Counted from the stretch's first letter, positions 18,003 to 26,015 are shown. The stretch is 64,000 nucleotides of DNA from Armatimonadota bacterium (GCA_018268355.1 JAFDWR010000001.1:769858-833857), one strand, 5' to 3'. Numbers and translations: made by a program. Notes: a model not told the origin generated them from the letters alone.

Positions 18003-18682
18003 GAGTGGGGCGCTCCCGAAACGTCGAGTTCTGGCTTGGTCGTCCACCGCGGTTTCCAGTCTGGCCGTTCGATCTTCGTCCGGAAGATCACGGTGTTGTC
18101 GAGGTCGAGGTCCTTGGTCCAAATGAACTTGGCGCTGCCGAAGTCGGCCCGGTAGAACGACTCCTTCGGGTTCACGCGCTCGGTCGTGTACTCCGTCGCG
18201 TTCTCCCAGGTCGAGTCGTCGAAGTCCTTCGCGTACCAGTTGGCGGGCAAGGGCTGGCGGCTCACCTTGGGCGATTGGACGTCCCGGTTAAGCGGCCCCG
18301 TGAAGAACGACTTGGCCTTCCAATTCTCGGTGGTGACGGTCCCGTCGGCAAACTTCAGGATGAACCCGCCGTCGCCGATGTGATCGCCATATTCGAGCCC
18401 CGTTTTGGGGTCGGCATTGTCCTTCGCGAGTACGGCAATCGTCATTGGGTACTCGGGCAAGATGTCGAATGACATCACGTTGTGGGGCAAGAAGTCGATC
18501 GAGTCGACCGCAACCGGCTTGCCGTTGATGTACAGCATGAACCAGTTGTCCGCATAGACATTCGCCTGGATCGTGTCGCCCGCGGTCGGCTTGACCACAC
18601 CGCGCTGGCTCAGCGTCCAAACCCCGGCCGAGGTTGCCAATGCCCCTACGAGGAGGCCGCAGATGAACTTGGCGTCTGCCAT
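17999..18682 (-). CDS. Membrane-anchored protein of unknown family in the YHYH operon
   Basis: 227 aa from ATG 18682 (ATGA overlap with the upstream stop; a longer frame exists but is a shadow of the upstream gene). One N-terminal membrane segment (FICGLLVGALATSAGVWTL) anchors a beta-rich domain with ANVYADNWFMLYINGKPV and later FDDSTWENATEYTTE, which resemble galactose-binding-like sandwich segments. The lack of cysteines and the aromatic-rich strands suit an extracytoplasmic role. No enzyme motif seen. Its fixed place between the YHYH protein and the second phosphatase suggests a shared substrate or complex. Confidence 0.75.
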   Translation of the reverse strand: MADAKFICGLLVGALATSAGVWTLSQRGVVKPTAGDTIQANVYADNWFMLYINGKPVAVDSIDFLPHNVMSFDILPEYPMTIAVLAKDNADPKTGLEYGDHIGDGGFILKFADGTVTTENWKAKSFFTGPLNRDVQSPKVSRQPLPANWYAKDFDDSTWENATEYTTERVNPKESFYRADFGSAKFIWTKDLDLDNTVIFRTKIERPDWKPRWTTKPELDVSGAPHS

Positions 18683-20055
18683 CAGCCCTCCAACTCGCTG
18701 CCGCTGAGCTTGCCGTCGCCGTTCTTGTCCTGCTTGCGGAACATGCGCATCATCGAGTCGGTGATCTCCTTCTCGGTGAGCTTGCCGTCGGAATTCATGT
18801 CCAACTCTTTGGCGTGAACCTTGATGAATCCGCCGATCGCCAGCCGCACGGTGGGTAGCTTGGGCAGCTTTTCCATGTCGATGAACTCCGCGCCTTGCGA
18901 GTATTGCTTGAACGATTCCTTGCACTGGTCGATGACCTCTTGAGTCGAGACCTCGCCGTCCTTGTTCGTGTCGAGCTCCTTGGCATGGTCGACAAACCAC
19001 GGCTTCCTTGGTCCGGGAGGCGGTCCCAGTTGGCCGCCACCGCCGCCAGGCCCACCCTTATCGGGGCCACCTTGTCCGGGGCCGCCGCCCTGGTCAGGGC
19101 CCTTCCGTCCGCCGTTTCCGCCCCCGCGGCCCGGGCGGCCACGATAGGTTTCGGTGCGCACGGCGCCATTGCGATCCACGTAGTCGAACTTGACCGACCC
19201 ATCGGCGAGGATCTCGTAATTGACCTTCTCGGTCGCCCCGTCGATGGTGTAGGTCAGCGAATAGGACTTGAGGGGATTCACCGTTTTGAAGTCAGTGATC
19301 TTTGCCCCGCGCAGCGGCGGCATCGCCGGGCGCGGACTCTGGGCGCGCGGCTGGGGATCGACTTGCCCATCGCGGTCAGTCACCTCGCCGTGGAAGCCGC
19401 CATTGATGTAGGGGTAGTTCTTGGTCGCGTGGTAGTGATAGCCAATGCTCGTGGTGTGGCCGTTGAACTGATCGAGGTCCTTCGGGGTCTTGCCATCGGG
19501 CTCGGTGTAGCCATAGATCGGGTAGCCATCGAGCGCGTAGGCGACGGGAACCTTGGTGCCGATCTTCTCCTGGAGGATCACCGGTGCGATGTGATAGTGG
19601 TAGTCGTCGCTCCGGCCGCAGTGACCGCCGTACTTGTCGAGCTCACCGGCGAGAAATGTATCGGTTCGACCGTCATTCTTGATCGGATTGAAGATCGGAA
19701 CACCGTTCGCGGCAATCGCAATCGCGCCCCGGAAGAAGTGGTCTTTCGCGCTCAGAGGGTTCTTCGCGGGCACCGGATTGAGCGGAAACTGCCACGCGTT
19801 CGCGCCCGTGTACTTTTGGGGCAGCGGGACTTGCTGTTGCCAAGCCGTGATGCCGATCATCATCGGATGGTCGGGGATGCCGTTCGATTCGACGTAGAAA
19901 TTGGTCTCGTCCGAGCGCGTTTTCACCGTGTCGGAGTACTTCTCAAACGTCTTTTGGATCTCGTTGGCACGCTGCTTCGATTGGAGCGCATGGTAGCCGC
20001 CCGCAACGCCAGAAACGGCGAAGAGGGCGAGGATGAGAATGGGTTGTCCTTTCAT
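18682..20055 (-). CDS. YHYH-domain protein with C-terminal EF-hands
   Basis: 457 aa. A signal-like segment at the start (ILILALFAVSGVAGGYHAL) is followed by a YHYH domain that contains the signature twice (DDYHYHIAP and SIGYHYHAT) along with GHCG and DGYPIYGY, typical of this family of unknown function. A Gly/Pro-rich linker around residues 300-345 leads to at least three canonical calcium loops: DTNKDGEVSTQE, DMNSDGKLTEKE and DKNGDGKLSGSE. Probably a secreted, Ca-binding protein. Overlaps both neighbours by ATGA. Confidence 0.9.
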   Translation of the reverse strand: MKGQPILILALFAVSGVAGGYHALQSKQRANEIQKTFEKYSDTVKTRSDETNFYVESNGIPDHPMMIGITAWQQQVPLPQKYTGANAWQFPLNPVPAKNPLSAKDHFFRGAIAIAANGVPIFNPIKNDGRTDTFLAGELDKYGGHCGRSDDYHYHIAPVILQEKIGTKVPVAYALDGYPIYGYTEPDGKTPKDLDQFNGHTTSIGYHYHATKNYPYINGGFHGEVTDRDGQVDPQPRAQSPRPAMPPLRGAKITDFKTVNPLKSYSLTYTIDGATEKVNYEILADGSVKFDYVDRNGAVRTETYRGRPGRGGGNGGRKGPDQGGGPGQGGPDKGGPGGGGGQLGPPPGPRKPWFVDHAKELDTNKDGEVSTQEVIDQCKESFKQYSQGAEFIDMEKLPKLPTVRLAIGGFIKVHAKELDMNSDGKLTEKEITDSMMRMFRKQDKNGDGKLSGSELEG

Positions 20056-21533
20056 GACTTGGCTCCTTTCGGTTTGACTTCGTAGCTGTAGGCGATTTCG
20101 CCATGCTCGTGACCGTCGACTTCCGCGCTCGGCTCATAGGCGCGGACGTATTCAATCTTTGCGCGGTCGGGAGCGATGCTCACCTTCACCAGGCCCGCGC
20201 CGGGGACCTTGTTACCCGTGCGATAGGCGTCGCCGTTGATGAGGCTGTTCGTCGGGTCGGCGGGACATGGGCAGCTCTGGTAGATCACGCCGTCAAGCTC
20301 TTGCTTGCAGAAGATGTGGTCGTGGCCTTGGAAGAAGATGCTCACGCCCGACTTCACAAAGAGTTGGTGGATGGGAAGGTCCCAGCCTGGTCGCTGCCGC
20401 TTGAACTCATCATCTCCGCCGCGGCCCTTGCCGCCCCATTCGAAGATTCCGGCGTTCTCAACGCCGCCGCGTCCGGTTCCGTTCACGTGGTGGGCAAAGA
20501 CAAACTTGTACTTCGCTTTACTCTCCATCAGCGTCTTGGTCAGCCAGCGATACTGGGCGTCGCCGAGCGTGATGTTCCACATGTTGCGTCCCGCCTTGCC
20601 ACCGCCTTCCTGCTTCGGACCCTTGCCCGCCGCGTTGTCGACCGGTCCATTCGAATGCCAATAGGGGTCGATGGTGACAAAGAGCGCATCGCCCCAGGTC
20701 CAAGCGAAGTAGTTGCGCAAGAGGCCGATGTGTTCAACTTTCTCGCTGTTTCCGGTGTAAAAGGTGTCGGGCGCGGGCTGGAGGTAGTTCCGGTTGCGCG
20801 CGTTTTGCACCATCACGCCGAGGCTGTTCGGGGTGCCGTCGAGGTTGGCCTTTGCGGCCTGTTCGTGGTTGCCATTGACCAGGAAAAGCGGCGAGGAGTG
20901 AGCGACGAGGCCCAGGTAAGGCACCTGCTTCGCGTACACCCCATCGACGGTTTGCAGGGTGCGCTCGCGAAGGGTGTCCACGCTGAAGTCATCGCCGAGG
21001 CAGATGAAGAAGTCCGGCTTCAGGGTTGCCGCGGTAAGGAGGGTCCGCTCATAGAGGCTCGGGACGTTCATCTTCGGGTTGCGCTCGGGGTGGGAGTCGC
21101 CTTGGACGATGAACGTGAACGGCTTGCCGGCCGAGCGTTGGGTTTGGAAGTGGTAGGTCGGGCTGACGGTTTCGCCGTCCGACTTGCGTAGACTTACCTG
21201 GTAAGAATACGAGGTGTCGGGCTTCAGGCCCTCAAGGATGAAGTGTTTGGGTTCACTCGCTTTGACCGTGATTGGCTCGGACTGGCTGCTCATCGCCTTG
21301 CCCTCGGGCCCAAACTTGAGGGTGGCGGTGGCGTCGCTCTTCAGGTGGAACGTGAAGCCCATCGAGGTCCGCTCGGGAGTGCCGAGAAGGACGCGGCCTT
21401 CGTTCCAACCGACGCTGGGCGGTGGGAATGGCCTTCCCTGCCCTCCGCCGCCGCCGCGACCTTGGAGAGTGCCAAGCGTGGCAAGACCGACCAGGCTCGT
21501 TGCGCCCAGGACCGAGAGGAAAGCAAGCTTCAT
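20052..21533 (-). CDS. Exported metallophosphatase, purple-acid-phosphatase-like (copy A)
   Basis: 493 aa; first gene of the five-gene operon. The signal peptide (FLSVLGATSLVGLATLG) is followed by a Gly-rich stretch, a fibronectin-III-like domain (VGWNEGRVLLGTPE to about residue 130) and the calcineurin-like core with QGDSHPE, LGDDFSVD, NGNHEQ, AHHVNG and QGHDHIF. Residues that bind the dinuclear metal centre appear complete. Paralogous to the protein encoded at 16662-18002. Start ATG 21533 has no strong ribosome-binding site; the upstream 400 bp hold a repeat and a terminator-like hairpin of the opposite strand. Confidence 0.92.
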   Translation of the reverse strand: MKLAFLSVLGATSLVGLATLGTLQGRGGGGGQGRPFPPPSVGWNEGRVLLGTPERTSMGFTFHLKSDATATLKFGPEGKAMSSQSEPITVKASEPKHFILEGLKPDTSYSYQVSLRKSDGETVSPTYHFQTQRSAGKPFTFIVQGDSHPERNPKMNVPSLYERTLLTAATLKPDFFICLGDDFSVDTLRERTLQTVDGVYAKQVPYLGLVAHSSPLFLVNGNHEQAAKANLDGTPNSLGVMVQNARNRNYLQPAPDTFYTGNSEKVEHIGLLRNYFAWTWGDALFVTIDPYWHSNGPVDNAAGKGPKQEGGGKAGRNMWNITLGDAQYRWLTKTLMESKAKYKFVFAHHVNGTGRGGVENAGIFEWGGKGRGGDDEFKRQRPGWDLPIHQLFVKSGVSIFFQGHDHIFCKQELDGVIYQSCPCPADPTNSLINGDAYRTGNKVPGAGLVKVSIAPDRAKIEYVRAYEPSAEVDGHEHGEIAYSYEVKPKGAKS

Positions 21534-21759
21534 TGAGAGGGAGTAACGCTGCCAGGGTCTCCGGGTTCAGTGGCCGGACGACTTTTGTGGGATTGTTGCG
21601 GCGGCCTAACATTCGGGTAGCCAGTGGCAAGCATCTCGTCCTCCCGCGACGATCACGTGGGACGTTGAGGGTAACGGCCAGATCCGGTTCGCCGACGACT
21701 CCGTCCTTCCGTTCCAGAACTTCAACTTCGAGCTCCAAGCTCGGGTTGTGGTGTTTGAC

Positions 21760-21781
21760 GGGTGGCCCTTCCGGGCCACCC
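21760..21781 (+). terminator. Terminator-like hairpin
   Basis: A 9-bp perfect stem GGGTGGCCC/GGGCCACCC around a TTCC tetraloop, followed by GTTTTGG. Its short T run makes it a moderate intrinsic terminator on the plus strand. No intact gene precedes it, which hints at a lost gene upstream (see findings). Confidence 0.55.
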
Positions 21782-21796
21782 GTTTTGGTGTTTGGG

Positions 21797-21943
21797 GGTG
21801 GTGGGTTCGGGGATTCTTTGCCCCAGCCCGGCCTGTCCCCGAAATGGTCATGGCGGCAAAACGTGCTTTGGGGCAGTGAAGCCCCCGCCCGGCCCGGTGC
21901 CATGCCCTCGTCGCCTGCGGCTCCTCCGCCCTCGGGCGGGGGG
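21797..21943. repeat. Dispersed intergenic repeat, copy B
   Basis: Contains ATGGTCATGGCGGCAAAACG and CGTGCTTTGGGGC (module 1, about 21797-21876, same modules as copy A but on the opposite strand) and the GC-rich module 2 (about 21882-21943) ending CTCGGGCGGGGGG, in the same strand as copy A. It ends 3 bp before the stop of the DUF1275 gene. Confidence 0.75.
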
Positions 21944-21945
21944 AC

Positions 21946-22602
21946 CTACGTCGCCGGCGACACCGAAGCGGGCCGCAAGGTCCGCGAATAAGCCCAAAGC
22001 GCGGCCGCGCCCGCGACTGCCGGCCAAAGCGTCAGCGCCCGAAGCTGCTCGTGGCCGAGCGCCCCGAGGATCGCCCCCACAACCAGCCCTAGCCAATGGA
22101 TCGCATAGGGCGTCCAGCTCATCTTCGAGCCACCGAAGAACGACAACGCGACCTGCTGGCCAAGCTTCACTAGCGTGCCCGTCATGTAGGTCAAGCCGAT
22201 CGTCACCTCGCCATCACGCTGGAAAACCGCATTCTCGGCCCCCATCGCGACAACCAACAAGGCCGTGCTGAGCGAAGGAACCCCGAACGTGTGCAAAACC
22301 GCCGCGAGCAAGAGCGTCCCGAGGACAAAGAGGAGGACCGCCGGCTTGTGACGATGGCTGTACCACCGTGCCACCACCGAACCGAGCACCACGCCGAGGA
22401 CAAACAGGCCGATCAAGCCAAGGATGAGGCCCATCGCCACCCAGCGGCCTTCCGCCGCGGCAATGCTCAGCCTCGTCGAGTTGCCGCTCATGAACGAGAC
22501 AAACAGTCCTCCCGTGCCGAGGAACCCGCTAGCGTCCACATAGCCCGCCAAACAAGAGAGGCCAACCGCAAGTCGAATCGCTCGACGGTCGTAGCTGGTC
22601 AC
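21946..22602 (-). CDS. DUF1275 (YoaK-like) membrane protein
   Basis: 218 aa from GTG 22602 (GGAAG box 9 nt upstream); an ATG at 22647 would give 233 aa but puts the start in the divergent promoter region. Six or seven membrane segments. Motifs of the family are present: LAGYVDASGFL near the start, FVSFMSGNSTRL and GAENAVFQRDGEVTIGLTYMTG. Function of DUF1275 is unknown; a transport role is assumed in the literature. Divergent from the SRPBCC/ArsR pair. Confidence 0.9.
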   Translation of the reverse strand: MTSYDRRAIRLAVGLSCLAGYVDASGFLGTGGLFVSFMSGNSTRLSIAAAEGRWVAMGLILGLIGLFVLGVVLGSVVARWYSHRHKPAVLLFVLGTLLLAAVLHTFGVPSLSTALLVVAMGAENAVFQRDGEVTIGLTYMTGTLVKLGQQVALSFFGGSKMSWTPYAIHWLGLVVGAILGALGHEQLRALTLWPAVAGAAALWAYSRTLRPASVSPAT

Positions 22603-22694
22603 ACGAGAATTCTTCCATATCTTGTGAAATCCCACAAAGAAGAGCAACCGAATTGTTGCCTTTTTATTGTATGATGCCTTTCAGGAGTTGCTCC

Positions 22695-23120
22695 ATGAAC
22701 CAAGCAGTACAAGACTTCATCGAACGAAAGATCGTCATCAACGCGCCCATCGAGCGCGTCTACCAAGGCCTCCAAGAGGACTTTCTCGGCAAGATCGTGG
22801 GCGAGCGCGTCCCCGGCAGCCACGTCTATTTCAACTTTGGCGAATGGGGCAACTCCAGTGCCCACATCATCGACGTCCAGCCGCCGACCTACTTCTCCTA
22901 TCGCTGGGTTCCGGGCACCATCTACGAGGGCGACATCTATGAGATGGGCTGCACGCTCGTCGAATTCAAGCTCGCCGAGGTCGAAGGTGGCACCGAGCTG
23001 ACCGTCTTCGAAAGCGGCTTTGCTTCCCTGCCCGCCGAAAGGTACCAAGAGGCGATGGACAACAACTCTGCCGGATGGGATGAAGAGATTGCTGGCCTCG
23101 TTGAATATCTAAAGAAGTAA
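22695..23120 (+). CDS. SRPBCC/AHSA1-like ligand-binding protein
   Basis: 141 aa from ATG 22695, preceded by a TCAGGAG ribosome-binding site (22681-22687); an upstream frame to 22653 has no such site. The helix-grip fold typical of the family is apparent: KIVINAPIERVYQGL at the start, TYFSYRWVPGTIYEGD in the middle and a long C-terminal helix (YQEAMDNNSAGWDEEIAGLVEYL). It is translationally coupled (TAATG) to an ArsR-type regulator, a common pairing where the SRPBCC protein and repressor are one module. Confidence 0.88.
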   Translation: MNQAVQDFIERKIVINAPIERVYQGLQEDFLGKIVGERVPGSHVYFNFGEWGNSSAHIIDVQPPTYFSYRWVPGTIYEGDIYEMGCTLVEFKLAEVEGGTELTVFESGFASLPAERYQEAMDNNSAGWDEEIAGLVEYLKK

Positions 23121-23443
23121 TGGCGGTTGCTGACGTTTTTCGCGCGCTGGGAGATCCGATTCGGCTGGAAATGGTCCAGCGGCTCTCCCGGTCGCGCCGT
23201 CAGAAGATCGCCGCCCTTTCGAATGGCCTTGGGATCACTCGCCAAGGTGCGCGTCGGCATCTCCAGGTGCTTGCCGATGCCGAACTCGTCCGCCTGGAGC
23301 CCTCGGGCCGCGATGTCTGGGTGGAACTCGACCCAATCAGTCTCGACCGGGCGCGTGGGTTCATCGCCGAACTCGAACGGCAATGGGATGTCCGGCTGGA
23401 AGCCCTCAAGCGGTCGATCGAAGGCGAGCCCCCTTCCGAATGA
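23120..23443 (+). CDS. ArsR-family winged-helix regulator
   Basis: 107 aa. Typical layout: VFRALGDPIRLEMVQRL at the start and a recognition-helix region GITRQGARRHLQVLADAELV, then a wing. The metal-binding ELCVCDL motif is absent, so it is the non-metal type that usually pairs with SRPBCC proteins, as here. Start codon overlaps the upstream stop. Probably represses its own operon. Confidence 0.92.
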   Translation: MAVADVFRALGDPIRLEMVQRLSRSRRQKIAALSNGLGITRQGARRHLQVLADAELVRLEPSGRDVWVELDPISLDRARGFIAELERQWDVRLEALKRSIEGEPPSE

Positions 23444-23458
23444 GGTCAGAATGAAGCC

Positions 23459-24313
23459 ATGGCAGTGAAGGTGATTCGACAACCAAGCGGGATCCAAGAC
23501 CCGGTTGCGATCTCACCCGCCCTCGTGGCCGATTGGCTGGTCAAATTCCTCCAGGGCGAGCTGAAGGTGCGTCGAAACATCCACCGTGGGGTGCTCGGCC
23601 TTTCGGGAGGGGTGGATAGCGCGGTCGTGGCCTACCTGCTCGCGCGCGCCCTCGGCCCCGAAAACGTCTTCGCCTTCAAGATGCCCTACAAGCTGAGCTC
23701 GCAGGAGTCACTGGACCATGCCGCCCTGGTTGAAAAGGACCTCGGCATCACCGCCCGCACCATCGAGATCACGGGGATGGTCGATGGCTACCTCTCGACC
23801 GCCGAACCTGACATCTCCCCCGCCCGGCTCGGAAACGTCTGTGCCCGCTGCCGCATGATCGTGCTGTTTGACCAATCCGCCAAACTCGGCGGACTCCCGA
23901 TTGGCACCGGTAACAAGAGCGAGCGGCTCTTTGGCTACTACACCTGGCACGCGGATGACTCTCCGCCGATCAACCCGCTCGGTGATTTGCTGAAGACTCA
24001 GGTTTGGGAACTCGCCCGCCACCTCGGCGTCCCCGACGCGATTGTGAATAAGCCCGCGAGTGCGGACCTCATCAAAGGCCAAACCGACGAAGGCGACTTT
24101 GGCATCAAGTACGCGGAAGCCGACCCGATCCTCCACTACCTCACGCTCGGATTCCCGAAGGAGAAAATCGTGGAGCTCGGGTTCGACCTCGACAAGGTCG
24201 ACCTGGTTTGGAAAAAGGTCGATGGCACCCATTGGAAGCGAAAGCTCCCGACGGTGGCAATGATGTCGAGCGCGGCAATCGGCGAGTTCTACCTGCGCCC
24301 GGTTGACTATTGA
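23459..24313 (+). CDS. nadE: NH3-dependent NAD+ synthetase
   Basis: 284 aa. Converts nicotinic acid adenine dinucleotide to NAD+ using ammonia and ATP. The ATP-pyrophosphatase loop GLSGGVDSAVVAYL is intact, followed by ICARxR-like NVCARCRMIVLFDQ, GTGNKSERLFGYYT and KPASADLIKGQTDEGDFG, all family landmarks. It has no N-terminal glutaminase domain, so it should use ammonia directly. It starts 15 bp after the ArsR stop and probably shares its transcript. Confidence 0.95.
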   Translation: MAVKVIRQPSGIQDPVAISPALVADWLVKFLQGELKVRRNIHRGVLGLSGGVDSAVVAYLLARALGPENVFAFKMPYKLSSQESLDHAALVEKDLGITARTIEITGMVDGYLSTAEPDISPARLGNVCARCRMIVLFDQSAKLGGLPIGTGNKSERLFGYYTWHADDSPPINPLGDLLKTQVWELARHLGVPDAIVNKPASADLIKGQTDEGDFGIKYAEADPILHYLTLGFPKEKIVELGFDLDKVDLVWKKVDGTHWKRKLPTVAMMSSAAIGEFYLRPVDY

Positions 24314-24341
24314 GCCTGAAGGGCTTGCCTCCAGGCTCAAT
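24309..24341. terminator. Bidirectional terminator-like hairpin between convergent genes
   Basis: A 10-bp perfect stem ATTGAGCCTG/CAGGCTCAAT with a 13-nt loop, at the end of nadE and just beyond the lipoprotein gene on the other strand. The T-tract is weak. Confidence 0.6.
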
Positions 24342-24349
24342 AATTCGGC

Positions 24350-24952
24350 TTACTTCTTCTTGCGAACCACGGTCAGCGTGATCTTGGTGACGGTTTCCTT
24401 CGCATCACGATTCGCCATCACCGAGACCGTCGCACCGTCCGCGAGCTCGCCGGTGAGCATCGACGACTTCGCGCTGTCGGTGTTGCTGTTCATCGTGTTG
24501 TTCGCCTTTGCCAGCTTGCCCTTGTAGAACTCGACGACCTTCTCGGGGTCATCCGAGGTCTCGAGTCCAAGCGCCATCGACTTCCCTTCCGGGGTGTCGA
24601 CATTGAGGCTCGAGTCCTTCACCACGGTCGCGCCTGGATAGAACGGCAGGCCGAGAGTCGCTTCATTCATCCCGCTGGTATCCACCGTGGTCGTTTTGCC
24701 ATCCTTATCGGTCGCCTGCCATCCCTTCTCATTGCCGGAGAACTGAGTTCCCTTGTCGTCGGTCATCTTGAAGTTCTTGCCGTCGCCTTCCATGGAGATC
24801 TTCTCGCCGTTCGGGCCAGTCGCCTCCATCTTCGTGCCGTCGCCGCTCACGGAGATCTTTTCACCGTTGGGGCCGGTGACCACCGTTTCTGAGGACTTGC
24901 ATCCAACGATGAGAAGCGCTGCGAGAGCCGAGAGAAGCCAAACCTTTTGCAT
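24350..24952 (-). CDS. Lipoprotein with tandem GPNGEKIS repeats
   Basis: 200 aa from ATG 24952; an earlier in-frame start (24970) would add six residues. The start is backed by a TACAAT box 6 nt upstream. Lipobox LLIVGC at about residues 12-17. Right after it are two copies of a roughly 20-residue repeat (TGPNGEKISVSGDG and TGPNGEKISMEGDG) and a looser third (KMTDDKGTQFSGNEKG), suggesting a short repeated beta arm. The C-terminal domain (GLPFYPGATVVKDSS ... VEFYKGKL) looks like small secreted domains of unknown function. Probably anchored in an envelope membrane. Confidence 0.82.
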   Translation of the reverse strand: MQKVWLLSALAALLIVGCKSSETVVTGPNGEKISVSGDGTKMEATGPNGEKISMEGDGKNFKMTDDKGTQFSGNEKGWQATDKDGKTTTVDTSGMNEATLGLPFYPGATVVKDSSLNVDTPEGKSMALGLETSDDPEKVVEFYKGKLAKANNTMNSNTDSAKSSMLTGELADGATVSVMANRDAKETVTKITLTVVRKKK

Positions 24953-25014
24953 GCCCTCATTGTAGGTCACGCGGGCGGTTTTCGCCTAGTGTGGGTAGGT
25001 ATTCTGCCCTCATC

Positions 25015-25707
25015 ATGCTGACCACCCTTTTCGCCGCCTCGGTGCTGCTCCGCGATCCCCAGATATCGATCAAGGAGATCAAAGCAGGAACCGGCGCTCC
25101 CGCCGTTGCCAAGGACCGCGTGGTGGTCCAATACACCGGCAAGCTCAACGACGGCAAGGTGTTCGATTCCAGCGTGAAATCGGCTCCGCTCGTCGTCACC
25201 CTTGGGGCCAAAGAGGTCATCGCCGGGTTCGATCAGGGTCTCAACGGCATGAAGCTGGGTGGCAAGCGAACGATCACGATTCCGCCCGAGCTTGGCTACG
25301 GCGCGCAGGCCCTCGACGGCATCCCCGCCAACTCCACGCTCAACTTTGACGTCGAGATCCTTGCGATTGAACGCCCCGCCGACAAGCCCAAGATCACCCT
25401 GAAGGTGCTCGCGAAGGGCACCGGCGAACCGGGCAAACCGGGCGAAGAGATCTTCGTCCACTACCGGGTCACCTTCGTCAACGACGTCCTCATCCAAGAC
25501 AGCAAGGAGTCGAAGAAGCCGCTTAACATCATCGTGGGGCAAGAAAAGTTCATTCCGGGCTTTATCGAAGGCCTGAAGGACATCCGGCTCGGCGAAAAGC
25601 GTTCGATCTATATCCCGTCGGCGCTCGCCTACGGTGCTCGCGAGCGCGGTCCGATCCCCCCGAACAGCCCCTTGAAGTTCGAGATCGAACGGGTGGTCAA
25701 GCCTTGA
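25015..25707 (+). CDS. Exported FKBP-type peptidyl-prolyl isomerase, two domains
   Basis: 230 aa from ATG 25015 (short signal, TTLFAASVLL); a GTG at 24991 is possible. Domain 1 (about residues 30-115) has the FKBP landmarks VVVQYTGKLNDGKVFDSS, IAGFDQGLNGMKLGGKR and IPPELGYGA. Domain 2 (about 130-225) repeats them less exactly (VHYRVTFVNDVLIQDS, IPGFIEGLKDIRLGEKR, IPSALAYGARERG). Both Tyr/Asp/Phe pocket positions are better kept in domain 1. A TATTCT box lies 9 nt upstream. Overlaps the next FKBP gene. Confidence 0.92.
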   Translation: MLTTLFAASVLLRDPQISIKEIKAGTGAPAVAKDRVVVQYTGKLNDGKVFDSSVKSAPLVVTLGAKEVIAGFDQGLNGMKLGGKRTITIPPELGYGAQALDGIPANSTLNFDVEILAIERPADKPKITLKVLAKGTGEPGKPGEEIFVHYRVTFVNDVLIQDSKESKKPLNIIVGQEKFIPGFIEGLKDIRLGEKRSIYIPSALAYGARERGPIPPNSPLKFEIERVVKP

Positions 25708-26015
25708 TCAGCGTTCACGAGATTGAAACCGGCACCGGCGAAGTTGTCCGCGAGGGCGACCTTGTTGAAGTCGGCTATCGCGGCACCTTTCCCGACGGAC
25801 GGCTCTTCGACGAAGGCGCTTTTGAGTTCACCCTCGGCGCAGGTATGGTGATCGGCGGCTTCGACCTTGGCGTGCTTGGCATGCGGGTCGGCGGCCAGCG
25901 AAAGATCACGGTTCCGCCCGAACTTGGCTACGGCGAACGCGGCGCACCGCCCACGATTCCACCTCACGCCACCCTCGTCTTCGAAGTCACGGTCCTAGGA
26001 CTACGGAGAAACTAG
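25704..26015 (+). CDS. FKBP-type peptidyl-prolyl isomerase, single domain
   Basis: 103 aa. The TTG start at 25704 overlaps the upstream stop (TTGA). One complete domain: VEVGYRGTFPDGRLFDEG, IGGFDLGVLGMRVGGQRK, VPPELGYGERGAPPTIPP. No signal peptide visible, so it may be cytoplasmic while its partner is exported, or the short N-terminus may be translationally coupled to the exported gene. Together with the previous gene this makes three FKBP domains in one transcript. Confidence 0.9.
   Translation: MISVHEIETGTGEVVREGDLVEVGYRGTFPDGRLFDEGAFEFTLGAGMVIGGFDLGVLGMRVGGQRKITVPPELGYGERGAPPTIPPHATLVFEVTVLGLRRN

Noticed and set aside
18895-20085. 396-codon plus-strand open frame opposite the YHYH gene
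   Set aside because: High-GC shadow; the minus-strand protein has YHYH and EF-hand motifs.
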